The notes under the pieces are model-generated. The model was not told where the DNA came from. It ran no database searches and was given only the letters and a program-made list of their open reading frames with translations. The position numbers and the translations under genes are program-made. 64,000 nucleotides of DNA from Ferrovibrio xuzhouensis (lineage in GTDB: Bacteria > Pseudomonadota > Alphaproteobacteria > Ferrovibrionales > Ferrovibrionaceae), in contig NZ_JBHRYJ010000002.1 of NCBI RefSeq assembly GCF_042648965.1, forward strand, positions 186,001 to 250,000, given 5' to 3'. This document shows positions 1 to 8,452 of the stretch, piece after piece; position 1 is the stretch's first letter; every line of letters starts with the position of its first letter.

Positions 1-1
1 C

Positions 2-1048
2 GGCGCCGGTGGCACCATCGGTTCGGAACTGGTGCGGCAGGTCGCCGGGCTGGAGCCGGCACAGATCGTGCTGTTCGAGCAGAGTGAGCATGCGCTCTAC
101 CAGATCGACATGGAAATGGCCGAGCGGTATCCCGGGGTGCCGCGGGCGGCTCTGCTTGGCGATGTGCGCAACGCCCAGTCGGTCGATGAGGCCTTCCGGC
201 AGCATCGACCGGAAATCGTTTTGCATGCGGCCGCCTACAAGCACGTGCCGCTGGTCGAAAGCAATGCCGGCGAGGGCGTGCTGACCAACATGCAGGGCAC
301 GAGGGCGGTCGCCGATGCCTGCCTGCAGCACAGTGTTGCCGTGATGGTGATGATCTCCACCGACAAGGCGGTCAACCCGACCAACGTCATGGGCGCGACC
401 AAGCGGCTGGCCGAAATGGTCTGCCAGAGCCGCGATATCGGCGCATCGGCAGAGGCCAGCACCCGCTTTGTCACGGTCCGCTTCGGCAACGTGCTTGGCT
501 CATCCGGCTCGGTGGTGCCGCTGTTCCAGCGCCAGCTTGCCCAGGGCGGCCCGTTGACGGTGACGCATCCGGAAGTGACCCGCTTTTTCATGACCACCCG
601 CGAGGCGGTTGAGCTGATCCTGCAGGCTGCCGCGCTGCAGGCGGGAATGCTGCAGGCCGCGGGCAAGATCTTTGTGCTCGACATGGGTGAGCCGATCCGC
701 ATCCAGGACCTGGCCCGCCAGATGATCCGGCTGGCCGGTCTGCAGCCCGACAAGGACGTGCAGATCCGCTTCACGGGCCTGCGGCCGGGCGAGAAGCTCT
801 ACGAGGAAGTGCTGCACCGCGATGAGACGCTGGTGCCGACGCCGCAGGATGGCGTGCTGCTGGCGGCACCGCGCACCATCGGCCGCGCCGAACTGGATGC
901 CGCGCTCGACCGGCTGACCACGGCGGCCCGGGCGCAGGACACGGCGGCGCTGCTGGCGCAGATCCGGGCGCTGGTGCCGGAGTTCGCCCATGCGCCGAAT
1001 GGCCAGGACAAGGCCGCCGGCGCCACGACGCCGGCCAGCGCCGCCTGA
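2..1048 (+). CDS. Polysaccharide biosynthesis NDP-sugar dehydratase/epimerase (CapD/FlaA1 family), 5'-truncated
   Basis: The reading frame is open from the first bases, so the gene starts outside the window; 348 residues are visible. They begin inside the Rossmann dinucleotide-binding loop (GAGGTIGSEL). They continue with the FlaA1/CapD signature STDKAVNPTNVMGATK, where the extended-SDR tyrosine is replaced by Met and the catalytic lysine is retained. The family converts UDP-GlcNAc or related NDP-sugars to 4-keto-6-deoxy sugars for surface polysaccharides. Full-length members usually carry an N-terminal membrane region and a first Rossmann-like domain, which would lie upstream; I cannot tell the long from the short form. 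The tail after about residue 300 is Ala-rich and probably disordered. The malyl-CoA lyase gene converges on it with an 11-bp gap. Confidence 0.88.
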   Translation, partial: GAGGTIGSELVRQVAGLEPAQIVLFEQSEHALYQIDMEMAERYPGVPRAALLGDVRNAQSVDEAFRQHRPEIVLHAAAYKHVPLVESNAGEGVLTNMQGTRAVADACLQHSVAVMVMISTDKAVNPTNVMGATKRLAEMVCQSRDIGASAEASTRFVTVRFGNVLGSSGSVVPLFQRQLAQGGPLTVTHPEVTRFFMTTREAVELILQAAALQAGMLQAAGKIFVLDMGEPIRIQDLARQMIRLAGLQPDKDVQIRFTGLRPGEKLYEEVLHRDETLVPTPQDGVLLAAPRTIGRAELDAALDRLTTAARAQDTAALLAQIRALVPEFAHAPNGQDKAAGATTPASAA

Positions 1049-1059
1049 ACGGCACGGCG

Positions 1060-2037
1060 TCAGCCGCGCGCGATCAGCTCCGCCTGTTTGACGATGCCTT
1101 CGGCCTGGCGGATCGAGGCGATGTCGATCAGCTTGCCGTCCAGCGCCACGGCGCCCTGGCCCTTGGCCTGGGCCTCCTTCATCGCCTCCAGAATGCGGCG
1201 CGCCTTGGTCACTTCCGATTCCGGCGGCGTGTAGACGGTATTGGCGAGCGGAATTTGCGCCGGATGGATCGCCCATTTGCCTTCGCAGCCGAGGATGGCG
1301 GCGCGGTTGGCCTGGGCGGTGTAGCCTTCATTGTCGGAGAAATCGCCGAACGGGCCGTCGATCGGCCGCAGGCCGTTGGCCCGCGCCGCCACCACCATAC
1401 GCGAGATGGCGTAATGCCACATGTCGCCCCAGAAATAGTCGCGCGGCTTGTCGCCGTCCTTGTCGGTCAGGACGCCATAGAGCGGATTGGGACCGCCGAT
1501 CGAGGTCGTCCGCGCCCGCGTCGAGGCGGCATAATCGGCAACGCCGAAATGCAGGCTTTCCATGCGGGGCGAGGCGGCGGCGATCTCGTGGATGTTCTGC
1601 ATGCCGAGCGCGGTTTCGATGATCGCCTCGATGCCGATGCGCTTCTTGAATCCCTTCGCCGTCTCGATCTGGGTCAGCAGCATGTCGACGGCATAGATGT
1701 CGGCGGCGGTGCCGACCTTCGGCACCATGACGAGGTCGAGCTTGTCGCCGGCATCCTCGATCACCTCGACCACGTCGCGGTACATGTAATGGGTGTCCAG
1801 TCCGTTGATACGCACCGACATGGTCTTGGCGCCCCAGTCAATGTCATGCAGCGCCTGGACGATGTTCTTGCGCGCCTGCGGCTTGTCGTCGGGCGCCACG
1901 GCATCCTCAAGATCGAGGAAGATCACGTCGGCGGCGGATTTCGCTGCCTTCTCGAACAGCTTGACGCTGCTGCCAGGCACCGCCAGCTCGCAGCGGTTCA
2001 GCCGGGCCGGGGCGGGGGTGATCGTCTTGAAGCTCAT
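1060..2037 (-). CDS. mcl: L-malyl-CoA/beta-methylmalyl-CoA lyase (CitE-like)
   Basis: The protein has 325 residues, the usual length for bacterial malyl-CoA lyases. It reversibly cleaves malyl-CoA to acetyl-CoA and glyoxylate, and methylmalyl-CoA to propionyl-CoA and glyoxylate. Family motifs are clear: FLDLEDAVAPDDK near residue 35, SVRINGLDT near 75, MVPKVG near 105, IEAIIETALG near 140 and GKWAIHPAQI near 265. The N-terminus MSFKTITPAPARLNRCELAVPG resembles Mcl1 of phototrophic alphaproteobacteria from memory. I chose the ATG at 2035-2037 because GGGAGAG lies just upstream and the in-frame extension beyond it is low-quality sequence antisense to xerD. No ethylmalonyl-CoA pathway or serine-cycle neighbour is visible. 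In this window it joins malate synthase and glycerate kinase as a third glyoxylate-node enzyme. Confidence 0.9.
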   Translation of the reverse strand: MSFKTITPAPARLNRCELAVPGSSVKLFEKAAKSAADVIFLDLEDAVAPDDKPQARKNIVQALHDIDWGAKTMSVRINGLDTHYMYRDVVEVIEDAGDKLDLVMVPKVGTAADIYAVDMLLTQIETAKGFKKRIGIEAIIETALGMQNIHEIAAASPRMESLHFGVADYAASTRARTTSIGGPNPLYGVLTDKDGDKPRDYFWGDMWHYAISRMVVAARANGLRPIDGPFGDFSDNEGYTAQANRAAILGCEGKWAIHPAQIPLANTVYTPPESEVTKARRILEAMKEAQAKGQGAVALDGKLIDIASIRQAEGIVKQAELIARG

Positions 2038-2134
2038 GGCGCTTAAACTCTCCCATATGGTCTTGCTGCATCTGCTAACTGTCCCTGACGGGCTTGGCAA
2101 GCCTGACGTTGTGCGAGGAGGGCGGGTAAGAAAA

Positions 2135-3061
2135 TTACCCTTTGGCCAGAGGATGATGCTGGCGCACCAAGGCCTGTTTCCGCGCCTCCAGCACATGTGT
2201 GTAGATCTGGGTCGTGCTGATATCGGCATGGCCGAGCATCTTCTGTACCGCGCGCAGGTCGGCGCCATGGGCCAGCAGATGGCTGGCGAAGGCATGGCGC
2301 AGCACATGGGGCGAGACTTTCGCCGGGCTGATGCCGGCGGCCACCGCGAGGTCTTTCAGCAGCTGGCCGAAGCGCTGGCGGGTCAGGTGACCGCTCTCGC
2401 CACGCGAGGGGAACAGCCAGGGCGAGGCCTTGCCGCTGATGAAGTCGCCGCGCCAGCCGGCGTAATCCGTGATCGCCTGCCGTGCCGGCTCGCTCAGCGG
2501 CACCAGCCGCTCCTTGCCGCCCTTGCCGCGGATCACCAGGAAGCGCGGATCGTCGCCAAACGGCGGCCAGCGCAAACTCACCAGTTCGCTGACCCGCAGG
2601 CCGGTGGCATAGAGTACCTCCAGCAATGCAGTCAGCCGGGCGGCTTCCGCCGGTTCCTCGCGCAGCGCGCGAGCCTCGACCAGCAGCCGGTCGACTTCCG
2701 TTTCGCTCAGCAGCTTGGGCAGCGGGCGGCCGCGTTTCGGCGCATCGAGCAGGGCGGCCGGATCGTCGCTGCGGATGCCTTCCTGCACCATGAAGCGGAA
2801 GAACTGTCGCAGGGCTGACAGCCGCCGCGCCGCGGTGGCGGGCTTCAGTCCGGCATCGGCGAGCCCCTGCACATAGAGGCGCAGGCTGTCGATGCCGACA
2901 CGTTCCGGCGTTTCCTTGCGGGCGGTCAGATGGCCGGTGAAATCGGTCAGGTCGTTCTGATAGGCGTCGAGGGAATTCTTCGCCAGGCCGCGTTCGGCGC
3001 TCAGCATCTCGAGGAAGGCCTCGCCGTGGCGGCCGAGCGGGCTCTGTTGCGGGCGCGCCAT
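2135..3061 (-). CDS. xerD: Tyrosine recombinase XerD
   Basis: The protein has 308 residues with an N-terminal SAM-like core-binding domain (about 1-105) and a C-terminal catalytic domain. All six catalytic residues can be placed: Arg156 (TGLRVSELVSLRW), Lys180 (RGKGGKERLVPL), His252 and Arg255 (PHVLRHAFASHLL), His278 (MLGHADISTTQIYTHV) and the nucleophile Tyr287. It resolves chromosome dimers at dif together with XerC at the septum. The stop lies 97 bp upstream of the malyl-CoA lyase start on the same strand. The position beside an uncharacterised secreted protein and aroK-aroB looks like a conserved alphaproteobacterial arrangement, which I recall but have not checked. It is a housekeeping recombinase rather than a mobile-element integrase. 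Confidence 0.93.
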   Translation of the reverse strand: MARPQQSPLGRHGEAFLEMLSAERGLAKNSLDAYQNDLTDFTGHLTARKETPERVGIDSLRLYVQGLADAGLKPATAARRLSALRQFFRFMVQEGIRSDDPAALLDAPKRGRPLPKLLSETEVDRLLVEARALREEPAEAARLTALLEVLYATGLRVSELVSLRWPPFGDDPRFLVIRGKGGKERLVPLSEPARQAITDYAGWRGDFISGKASPWLFPSRGESGHLTRQRFGQLLKDLAVAAGISPAKVSPHVLRHAFASHLLAHGADLRAVQKMLGHADISTTQIYTHVLEARKQALVRQHHPLAKG

Positions 3062-3073
3062 GGCGGCGCCGGG

Positions 3074-4987
3074 TCAGAAGCCGCGCAGCAGCGCGGCTTC
3101 CAGTGCCACGGCGCGGGCCGCATCGGTCAGACCGACACTGCGCAGCGCGCCCAGAGCGGTGGCCAGCGACTGGCCGTCGGCCTGCGCCGTGCCGTCGGGG
3201 CCGAGCAGCGCCAGCGCCAGCGCGACGCTTTCGGCGCGGGCACCGGCGGAGACGCTGCGCAGCAGGTTGCGCCAGACGGCCAGCGCCGGCTGCTGCCGGG
3301 CCGGACCGGTGGCGCCGGCCGGGGTGTCGGCCAGCAGGGCATCCCAGCGTTCGGCCGGCACGGCGATGCCGGCGCCCTCGGCCAGCGCCAGCAGCAGGGC
3401 GGCGCGGTTGCTGCGTTCAGCCGGGGTCAGGTCGCCCTGGGTGGCGAGCCAGGCGGTGAAGCGGGCCTCGTCCCAGGCGATATCCGGGCTGCCGGCCAGC
3501 AGCAGCATCGGCCAGGCCCGGGCGGCCAGTTCGCCGGCCTTGTCGCGGCCGGCCGGCTGGGCGGCCAGCATGGCGGCCCAGCTGCGCGCGGTCTGCGGTT
3601 CGCCGGCGGCCAGCGCCATGCGGATGATCGCCGGTGCCGCCGTAATGAAACCTTCGTCGGGCGCGAGACCGGCCAGCATCGGCTTGTAGAGCTGCGCGGT
3701 CGGCAGCTGCAGGTCGCGCGCCTGCGCCAGATCCCAGGCACGCTGCAGCAGGTCGATGCGGGTCCTCGCTTCCTCGGTCGACTGGGCCGACTGGTAGAGA
3801 TAGGCGGCCGCGCGCGGCGTGGTTTCCCTGTTCTTGCCGCTGGCCATCGCCGTGCGCACGGCGTCGGGAATCTGCATGGCAGCATAGGCCTCGCCCAGCG
3901 CCTTCACCGGCAGGGCGCCGAAGGCCGCGGCCTGTTCGGCGGCGGCCAGCCGCTGTTCGGCATCGGCCTTGTCGTAGGTCGCCATGGCCGCCAGCAGGGC
4001 CGGCGGCGCCACATCCAGCGCATCCTTGGGCAGCGGCCGGCCGGCGGCGCGCAACATGGCGAAATGAAGCGCGCTGGCACCGCCCAGGGTGTCGACCTTG
4101 GCGCGGCTGTCGCCGCGCAGGGCGGCGGCGAGCGCGTTGAAGGCGGGGTCGTTGCCGCCGGCATCGCGCCACAGGCTGAGCGCCAGGTCGCCGCCGGCAT
4201 AATCCTTGGCGAGATAGCGGCACAGTACGTTGGCTTTCTGCCAGTAGGCCGAGGCATCGGCCTGCAGGCCCCGGGCGACCCGCTCGCAGGCCTGCGGCAA
4301 ATCGCCCTTCAGCAGGGCGGCATCGACCGGCAGCTGGTCGAGAATGGGGTCCTTCAGGCCGGGCGGCTTCGGCGTCGCCAGTTGCAGCGCGTCGCCGACA
4401 TCGCCCAGACGATAGAGCTGGGCGATGCGCAGACCGAGCAGGCTTGGCGTGCCCGCCGTGCCGGCGGGGACCTGCGCCGTGGTCAGCAGCAGCCGGCGCT
4501 GCAGGTCGCGCAGCGCGAAGGAGCGGGCGGCATCGGGCAGGCTGTCGATGGCGCGCGCGGCCTGGGTCTGGTCGGTACCCTGCCACATGGTGGCGCCGAG
4601 GCCGCCATTCGAATCGTCGAGCAGGCCGGCGGTGGACGCATCCGGCGCCTGCAGCGGCTGGATCACGAAGGCGGCGTTCTGGCCGCTGCCGGATGACTGT
4701 CCGGCGGGAGAGGTTTCGGCGGCCGGCTGCCCGGTTGCCGGGGGTGTTCCGGCCGGTGGCGTATTGGCCTGCGGCGCGGTACCGGCGGCTGTGCCGGGGA
4801 CCGCATTGGGGGCGGCCGGCACGGCTGGCGGTGCCGAATCGGTCGGGCCGCCCTGGTTGTTTTGCGGGATCAGGCGAATCGGCTGCGCCTGGGCGGTCGG
4901 CAGGATCAGTCCGGCGGCCAGGCAGGCCGCATAACCGGCGGCAACGGCACGATGCCGGTACGGTCTGCCCCCCCGCCGCATGGTCAC
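3074..4987 (-). CDS. Large Ala/Pro-rich secreted protein of unknown function
   Basis: This is a 637-residue protein with a signal peptide: a basic start, a hydrophobic core near residues 15-30 and a likely cleavage after AQA. A low-complexity Pro/Ala/Thr/Gly region follows (about 40-110). The remainder is Ala- and Leu-rich, probably a helical repeat fold, with regular amphipathic helices and no motif I recognise as enzymatic. The start overlaps the stop of the upstream 46-residue gene in a GTGA arrangement (GTG at 4985-4987); an ATG two codons later is the alternative. The overlap implies translational coupling. Related alphaproteobacterial proteins between xerD and aroK have, as I recall, been given 'antifreeze glycopeptide'-like names because of the Ala/Pro composition. 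I would not take that as function. Export and a structural or scaffolding role in the envelope are inferences. Confidence 0.72.
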   Translation of the reverse strand: MTMRRGGRPYRHRAVAAGYAACLAAGLILPTAQAQPIRLIPQNNQGGPTDSAPPAVPAAPNAVPGTAAGTAPQANTPPAGTPPATGQPAAETSPAGQSSGSGQNAAFVIQPLQAPDASTAGLLDDSNGGLGATMWQGTDQTQAARAIDSLPDAARSFALRDLQRRLLLTTAQVPAGTAGTPSLLGLRIAQLYRLGDVGDALQLATPKPPGLKDPILDQLPVDAALLKGDLPQACERVARGLQADASAYWQKANVLCRYLAKDYAGGDLALSLWRDAGGNDPAFNALAAALRGDSRAKVDTLGGASALHFAMLRAAGRPLPKDALDVAPPALLAAMATYDKADAEQRLAAAEQAAAFGALPVKALGEAYAAMQIPDAVRTAMASGKNRETTPRAAAYLYQSAQSTEEARTRIDLLQRAWDLAQARDLQLPTAQLYKPMLAGLAPDEGFITAAPAIIRMALAAGEPQTARSWAAMLAAQPAGRDKAGELAARAWPMLLLAGSPDIAWDEARFTAWLATQGDLTPAERSNRAALLLALAEGAGIAVPAERWDALLADTPAGATGPARQQPALAVWRNLLRSVSAGARAESVALALALLGPDGTAQADGQSLATALGALRSVGLTDAARAVALEAALLRGF

Positions 4988-5124
4988 TTCCCGAGCCGGT
5001 CGGCCGGGATCACCTTCTCAACCTTGGCGCGGGGCGCCGGGATGTCCCAATTGGCCAGGAAGGCGGCTCCGCCGCCCAGCAGCAGGACCAGAAACACGAG
5101 AAGGGCAATCGACATGCGGGCCAT
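4984..5124 (-). CDS. Small single-pass membrane protein, unknown
   Basis: A 46-residue protein begins at the ATG at 5122-5124 (MARMSIALLVFLVLLLGGGA). Residues 5-24 form a single hydrophobic segment, followed by a short soluble tail, NWDIPAPRAKVEKVIPADRLGK. A longer in-frame extension exists but reads into the divergent aroK promoter region and looks non-coding. The TGA overlaps the GTG start of the large secreted protein downstream by 4 bp, so the two are almost certainly co-translated and may act together at the membrane. The Pro-x-Pro and charged tail after the membrane segment would face the periplasm if the N-terminus stays inside. No function can be assigned. I recall a similar tiny ORF in other alphaproteobacteria at this position, which supports it being real. 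Confidence 0.62.
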   Translation of the reverse strand: MARMSIALLVFLVLLLGGGAAFLANWDIPAPRAKVEKVIPADRLGK

Positions 5125-5263
5125 ATGGCATCGGCTCCGAACTTGGGGCGGGCGCTGGCAGGCACAGCCAGCCGGGCCCGCGTGCTGGAAATGTGACGCG
5201 ATTGCTTTATTGTACCGGCGTGGTGCGGCACAGGCAATGCGGCCGGCCATTTACGGAGCCATC

Positions 5264-5971
5264 GTGACGACAATCGACACAGCCTCCGCCGCCGCGCGAC
5301 AGGCTGCGGCGCCGGATAGCAGACAGGGCGGCAGCAGGCAGGAGACCGCCGGGCAGGATGCGGCCGGACAGGATGTCGCAGTGCCCGCCGGCGATGGCCG
5401 GCAGCGCAGTCCCGTCGGCGATGGCCGGCAGCGCAGTGTCGTGCTGGTCGGGTTGATGGGGGCCGGCAAGAGCTCGGTCGGTCGCCGGCTCGCCAGCCGG
5501 ATCGGATTCGATTTCGTCGATGCCGATACCGAGATCGAGGCAGCGGCCGGCGCCAGCATCCCGGAAATCTTCGCCGAGCATGGCGAGGCGGTGTTCCGCG
5601 ACGGCGAGCGCAAGGTGATCGCCCGGCTGCTGGACCGCCCGGGCATCGTGCTGGCCACCGGCGGCGGCGCCTTCATGAACGAGGAAACCCGTGCCCGCAT
5701 CCGCGACCGCGCGCTGTCGGTCTGGCTCAAGGCCGACCTCGACGTGCTGGTGAAGCGCTGCGCCCGGCGCACGCACCGGCCGCTGCTGAACAACGGCGAC
5801 CTGCGCGGCACGCTGGCCCGCCTGATGGAACAGCGCTATCCAGTCTATGCTGCGGCCGATTACACAGTGGTCAGCGGCGACGGCCCGCATGACATCGTGG
5901 TGGACCAGATTCTTGCCATCCTGCCGGACAGCTACCGGCAGCTTGATGGCGCCGCGCCGCGCGGCGACTGA
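5264..5971 (+). CDS. aroK: Shikimate kinase with repetitive N-terminal extension
   Basis: AroK phosphorylates shikimate in the chorismate pathway. The kinase core starts at about residue 58 with the Walker A loop GLMGAGKSS (63-71). It continues with DADTEIE, the shikimate-binding FRDGERKV and TGGGAF region, and the lid RRTHRPLL. I chose the GTG at 5264 because GGAG sits 5 bp upstream; an ATG at 5236 is the alternative. The first 58 residues are unlike the family: Ala/Gln/Gly-rich, with a 9-residue tandem repeat (GDGRQRSPV, GDGRQRSVV) encoded by a 27-bp DNA repeat at about 5390-5443. The extension is probably disordered. aroB follows after 12 bp, giving an aroK-aroB operon, divergent from the xerD-side genes. 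Confidence 0.92.
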   Translation: MTTIDTASAAARQAAAPDSRQGGSRQETAGQDAAGQDVAVPAGDGRQRSPVGDGRQRSVVLVGLMGAGKSSVGRRLASRIGFDFVDADTEIEAAAGASIPEIFAEHGEAVFRDGERKVIARLLDRPGIVLATGGGAFMNEETRARIRDRALSVWLKADLDVLVKRCARRTHRPLLNNGDLRGTLARLMEQRYPVYAAADYTVVSGDGPHDIVVDQILAILPDSYRQLDGAAPRGD

Positions 5972-5983
5972 AGGAAACCGGAG

Positions 5984-7105
5984 ATGAGCGAACGCATCGT
6001 GCAGGTGGCGCTGGCCGACCGCGCCTACGAGATCAGGGTGGCGGCCGGCCTGCTGTCGCGTGCCGGCGAGCATATCGCGCCGCTGCTGCACCGGCGCTTT
6101 GCGGTGATTGTCACCGACGAGAATGTCGCCGCGCGCCATCTCGACGCCCTGAAGCGGGCGCTGGCGCTGCAGAATATCGGCTGCGAGGCGGTGATCCTGC
6201 CGCCGGGCGAAAGCCAGAAGAGCTATGCCGGCTTCGAGCGTCTCAGCGAGGCCCTGCTGGCGCTCAAGGTCGAGCGCCGCGACCATCTGATCGCGCTGGG
6301 CGGCGGTGTGATCGGCGATCTCGCCGGTTTCGTCGCCAGCGTGCTGCGCCGTGGCATGGATTTCATCCAGATTCCGACCAGCCTGCTGGCCCAGGTCGAC
6401 AGTTCGGTGGGCGGCAAGACCGCGATCAACAGCCGGCAGGGCAAGAACCTGATCGGCGCCTTCCACCAGCCGCGCCTGGTGCTGGCCGATGTCGACCTGC
6501 TGAATACGCTGTCGCCACGCGAGCTGCGCGCCGGCTATGCCGAGGTGGTGAAATACGGCCTGATCTGCGACGCGCCGTTCTTCGACTGGCTGGAGGCGAA
6601 CGGCGCCGCGCTGCTGGCCGGCGACCGCAGCTTGCGCATCGAGGCGGTGGCGCGCTCCTGCGCTCACAAGGCGCGCATCGTTGCCGCCGACGAACGCGAA
6701 CAGGGCGAGCGTGCCCTGCTCAATCTCGGCCATACCTTCGGCCATGCGCTGGAAGCCGAGACCGGCTATTCACAGCGCCTGCTGCATGGCGAGGGCGTCG
6801 CCGTCGGCATGGCGCTCGCCTTCCGGCTATCCGCACAACTCGGCCTGTGCGACGCCGCGCTGGCGCCCAGGGTCGAACGGCATCTGGCGGCGAACGGCAT
6901 GCCGGCGCGGCTGGCCGATGTCGATGGCGCCGCAGGCTTTGCTGCCGGCAAGCTGCTCGACCATATGCGGCAGGACAAGAAGGTGCGCGACGGCCGGCTG
7001 GTCTTTATCCTGGCCGAGGCGATCGGCCGCGCCGTGCAGCGCGACGACGTGGCGCCGGCCACGGTCGAGGCCCTGCTGGCCGAACAGCTGACGCAGGCGG
7101 CCTGA
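5984..7105 (+). CDS. aroB: 3-dehydroquinate synthase
   Basis: The protein has 373 residues. AroB converts DAHP to 3-dehydroquinate using NAD+ and a divalent metal. The nucleotide-binding glycine motif is seen in ALGGGVIGDLAGFVAS (about residues 104-119), followed by IPTSLLAQVDSSVGGKTAIN, the substrate-binding core. The metal ligands are expected in AGYAEVVKYG (Glu), LNLGHTFGHALE (His) and LLHGEGVAVGMA (His). The start is preceded by an AGGAAACCGGAG Shine-Dalgarno region, 12 bp after aroK. The CNNM-family membrane protein gene follows after 17 bp and may be in the same transcript. The length and motifs are ordinary for the family. Confidence 0.95.
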   Translation: MSERIVQVALADRAYEIRVAAGLLSRAGEHIAPLLHRRFAVIVTDENVAARHLDALKRALALQNIGCEAVILPPGESQKSYAGFERLSEALLALKVERRDHLIALGGGVIGDLAGFVASVLRRGMDFIQIPTSLLAQVDSSVGGKTAINSRQGKNLIGAFHQPRLVLADVDLLNTLSPRELRAGYAEVVKYGLICDAPFFDWLEANGAALLAGDRSLRIEAVARSCAHKARIVAADEREQGERALLNLGHTFGHALEAETGYSQRLLHGEGVAVGMALAFRLSAQLGLCDAALAPRVERHLAANGMPARLADVDGAAGFAAGKLLDHMRQDKKVRDGRLVFILAEAIGRAVQRDDVAPATVEALLAEQLTQAA

Positions 7106-7122
7106 GCGCAGGAGCGCCGCCC

Positions 7123-8415
7123 ATGAGCGAAACCGAAATCATCGTCTACGGCGTCGCCATTATTGTCCTGCTGGTGCTGTCGGCCTTTTTCTCGATGTCG
7201 GAAACCGGCCTGACGGCGGCCTCGCCGCCGCGCATCCATCATCTCGAGGGGCAGGGCAAGCAGCGCGCCACCGTTGTGCTGCGCCTGCTGGAACGCCGTG
7301 ATCTGCTGCTCAGCTCGATTCTGCTGGGCAACAACCTGGTCAACATCCTTGCCTCCGCGCTGGCGACCAACCTGCTGATTGCCCTGTTCGGCAGCGCCGG
7401 CGTCGTCTATGCCACCATCGCCATGACCGTGCTGGTGCTGGTGTTCGGCGAGGTAATGCCGAAGACCTATGCGATCAACAAGCCGGAGCGCGTGGCGCTC
7501 GGCGTAGCGCCGGTGATTGACGTCATCGTGCGGGTGACGGCGCCGGTGCTGCATGCGGTGCAGTGGTTCGGCAGCCGCGTGCTGCGGCTGTTCGGCGTGC
7601 ATATCACCCGCGAGCAGGTGCTGAGTGCCAGCGAGGAATTTCGCTCGACCCTGCAGCTGCATGCCGAGGAAGGCACCATGGTCAAGCACGAGCGCGACAT
7701 GCTCGGCTCGATCCTCGACCTTGAAGAGGTGCCGGTCGGCGACATCATGGTGCACCGGCGCAACATGGTGATGCTGGACGCCGACCTGCCGCCGCACGAA
7801 ATCGTGCAGCAGGTGCTGGCCAGCCCGCATACCCGCATCCCGGTGTGGCGCGGCGAACCGGAGAATGTGATCGGCGTGCTGCATGCCAAGGATCTGCTGC
7901 GCGCCCTGTCAGCCGTGCAGTTCGAGGTTGCCCGCATCGACCTGGCGCGGCTGGTCTCGCCGCCGTGGTTTGTGCCGGAAACCACCACCTTGCGCGGCCA
8001 GCTGAATGCCTTCCGCCAGCGCCGGGCGCATTTCGCCCTCGTGGTCGATGAATACGGCGCCATCATGGGCCTGGTGACGCTGGAAGACATTCTGGAAGAG
8101 ATCGTCGGCGACATCCGCGATGAGCATGACCCGGCCAGCCGGCTGTACCGGCGCCAGGCCGATGGCGCGCTGGTGGTCGACGGCATGGCGACGATCCGCG
8201 ACCTCAACCGCCAGTTCGACTGGCATTTACCGGACGACGACGCGACCACCATCGCCGGCCTCGTGCTGCACGAGGCGCAGATGATCCCGGATCCCGGGCA
8301 GATCTTCGTGTTCCATGGATTCCGCTTCGAGATCCTGCGACGCCATCGCCACCAGATCACATTGCTGAAGCTGACACCGATTCCCGAAGGCGAACCCGCC
8401 AGCTCCCAGAGCTAG
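7123..8415 (+). CDS. CNNM/CorC-HlyC family membrane protein (DUF21 + CBS pair + transporter-associated domain)
   Basis: The protein has 430 residues with the full three-domain layout. First is an N-terminal DUF21 membrane region (about 1-180) with hydrophobic stretches IIVYGVAIIVLLVLSAFFS, ILLGNNLVNILASALATNLL and YATIAMTVLVLVFGEVMPK. Second is a CBS pair (about 200-330: GDIMVHRRNMV, RIPVWRGEPENVIGVLHAKDLL, HFALVVDEYGAIMGLVTLEDILEEIVGDI). Third is a C-terminal CorC_HlyC domain (about 345-420). The family is called hemolysin or magnesium/cobalt efflux protein; Mg2+ export or homeostasis is the better-supported role today. The ATG at 7123 has GGAG 8 bp upstream and lies 17 bp after aroB. The CBS pair would sense nucleotides in the cytoplasm. 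No hemolytic role is implied. Confidence 0.9.
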   Translation: MSETEIIVYGVAIIVLLVLSAFFSMSETGLTAASPPRIHHLEGQGKQRATVVLRLLERRDLLLSSILLGNNLVNILASALATNLLIALFGSAGVVYATIAMTVLVLVFGEVMPKTYAINKPERVALGVAPVIDVIVRVTAPVLHAVQWFGSRVLRLFGVHITREQVLSASEEFRSTLQLHAEEGTMVKHERDMLGSILDLEEVPVGDIMVHRRNMVMLDADLPPHEIVQQVLASPHTRIPVWRGEPENVIGVLHAKDLLRALSAVQFEVARIDLARLVSPPWFVPETTTLRGQLNAFRQRRAHFALVVDEYGAIMGLVTLEDILEEIVGDIRDEHDPASRLYRRQADGALVVDGMATIRDLNRQFDWHLPDDDATTIAGLVLHEAQMIPDPGQIFVFHGFRFEILRRHRHQITLLKLTPIPEGEPASSQS

Positions 8416-8452
8416 GGGCGGCATTACCCACAGGCGCCGGGGCGCCGGGCCT

